Assembly (NCBI GenBank): GCA_004552615.1
Contig: SFNZ01000009.1
Location: forward strand, 1 to 34,572
Direction of reading: 5' to 3'
Source: Bacteroidales bacterium
GTDB taxonomy: Bacteria; Bacteroidota; Bacteroidia; Bacteroidales; UBA932
DNA length: 34,572 nt
Positions 34,431-34,572 of this stretch are shown piece after piece. A program made the position numbers and the translations under genes. The notes beneath the pieces were generated by a model. That model searched no databases. It was not told the DNA's origin and was given only the letters and a program-made list of their open reading frames with translations. Positions within the stretch are counted from its first letter, which is position 1; the number at the start of each line of letters is the position of its first letter.

Positions 34431-34438
34431 CAAATGTA
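34431..34438 (-). promoter_or_regulatory. Candidate -7 element of the second SusC promoter
   Basis: The minus strand reads TACATTTG, matching TAnnTTTG. No clear TTTG lies at 19-20 nt upstream, where the sequence is A/T-rich. The site gives a leader of about 145 nt before the SusC ATG, which contains two direct repeats and no other recognised element. Confidence 0.5.
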
Positions 34439-34501
34439 AATAAAAAAATTCAAAATGAAATATTCCGCTGAATATTTTTTCAATGTCACGTTTCCGGCCT
34501 C

Positions 34502-34542
34502 AAAATGAAAGGCTGGAGACGCCCTCTACGGCATCTCCAGCC
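34502..34542 (-). terminator. Probable terminator of a gene beyond the right edge
   Basis: GGCTGGAGA (34511-34519) and TCTCCAGCC (34534-34542) are perfect inverted repeats of 9 bp, with a further GCC/GGC pairing inside. In the minus direction the stem is followed by TTTCATTTTG, a modest T-run. It therefore probably ends a minus-strand transcript entering from outside the window and insulates the second SusC/SusD unit. Confidence 0.65.
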
Positions 34543-34546
34543 CTCA

Positions 34547-34572
34547 CTATTCCCACCTTTGAGCGGGATATC
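34547..34572 (-). CDS. Possible 3' end of a minus-strand gene (fragment)
   Basis: One minus-strand frame from the right edge reads YPAQRWE and ends with TAG at 34549-34547, five nucleotides before the terminator stem. The placement fits the end of a gene, but eight codons are too few to identify it. Confidence 0.25.

Noticed and set aside
1..34572. CRISPR arrays, tRNA genes, insertion sequences, prophage or defence genes
   Set aside because: I saw no regularly spaced repeats, cloverleaf sequences, transposase or integrase motifs; the gaps between genes are short and accounted for.

Overview
The window looks like a chromosomal segment of a gut-type Bacteroidales bacterium of moderate GC content. 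The evidence is two SusC/SusD-type outer-membrane glycan uptake pairs, secreted glycosidases with signal peptides, AmgK-RapZ and MurU-type amino-sugar recycling genes of the Bacteroidetes form, and promoters of the Bacteroidetes type (TTTG or TTG, about 19-20 nt, then TAnnTTTG) in front of several genes. I found no tRNA, rRNA, insertion sequence, integrase or CRISPR array.

Layout. (1) Positions 1-7027, minus strand: prfB (release factor 2, with a programmed +1 frameshift), class I fumarase, a lipoprotein-like FAD oxidoreductase, folC, and the start of a large alpha-2-macroglobulin-like gene that carries a frameshift and runs off the left edge. Gaps are short, so most may be co-transcribed. 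(2) 7234-8742, plus strand: a type I glutamine synthetase. (3) 8763-14301, minus strand: a histidine operon read from a Bacteroidetes promoter through a His-codon leader peptide and an intrinsic terminator (an attenuator), then a damaged hisG/hisD junction, a HisC-HisB fusion, hisH, hisA, hisF and hisIE. (4) 14320-19737: a GH27 alpha-galactosidase (minus) diverging from a SulP/STAS anion transporter (plus), followed by a GH20 beta-hexosaminidase (plus). (5) 19734-24054, minus strand: pncB, pncA, a sugar kinase fused to a RapZ C-terminal domain, and a MurU-like nucleotidyltransferase; this unit combines NAD salvage with amino-sugar recycling. (6) 24282-34284: two SusC/SusD pairs facing each other tail to tail, separated by a terminator, and at the right edge a terminator of a further minus-strand gene.

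The most notable feature is the histidine operon. Its control region is intact and reads as a textbook transcription attenuator: promoter, a 15-residue leader peptide with four consecutive His codons, a terminator, and a competing antiterminator that starts at the leader stop codon. Yet the first structural genes are destroyed. About 21 codons of a hisG-like start, with a 1-nt frameshift, run directly into hisD lacking roughly its first 145 codons. The other genes are open. If the assembly is right, this is a recent lesion that should give histidine auxotrophy unless hisG and hisD exist elsewhere. The aminotransferase HisC and the dehydratase HisB are one polypeptide, and no histidinol-phosphate phosphatase is present in the cluster.

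All functional calls come from reading motifs and recalled family features; no database search was run.
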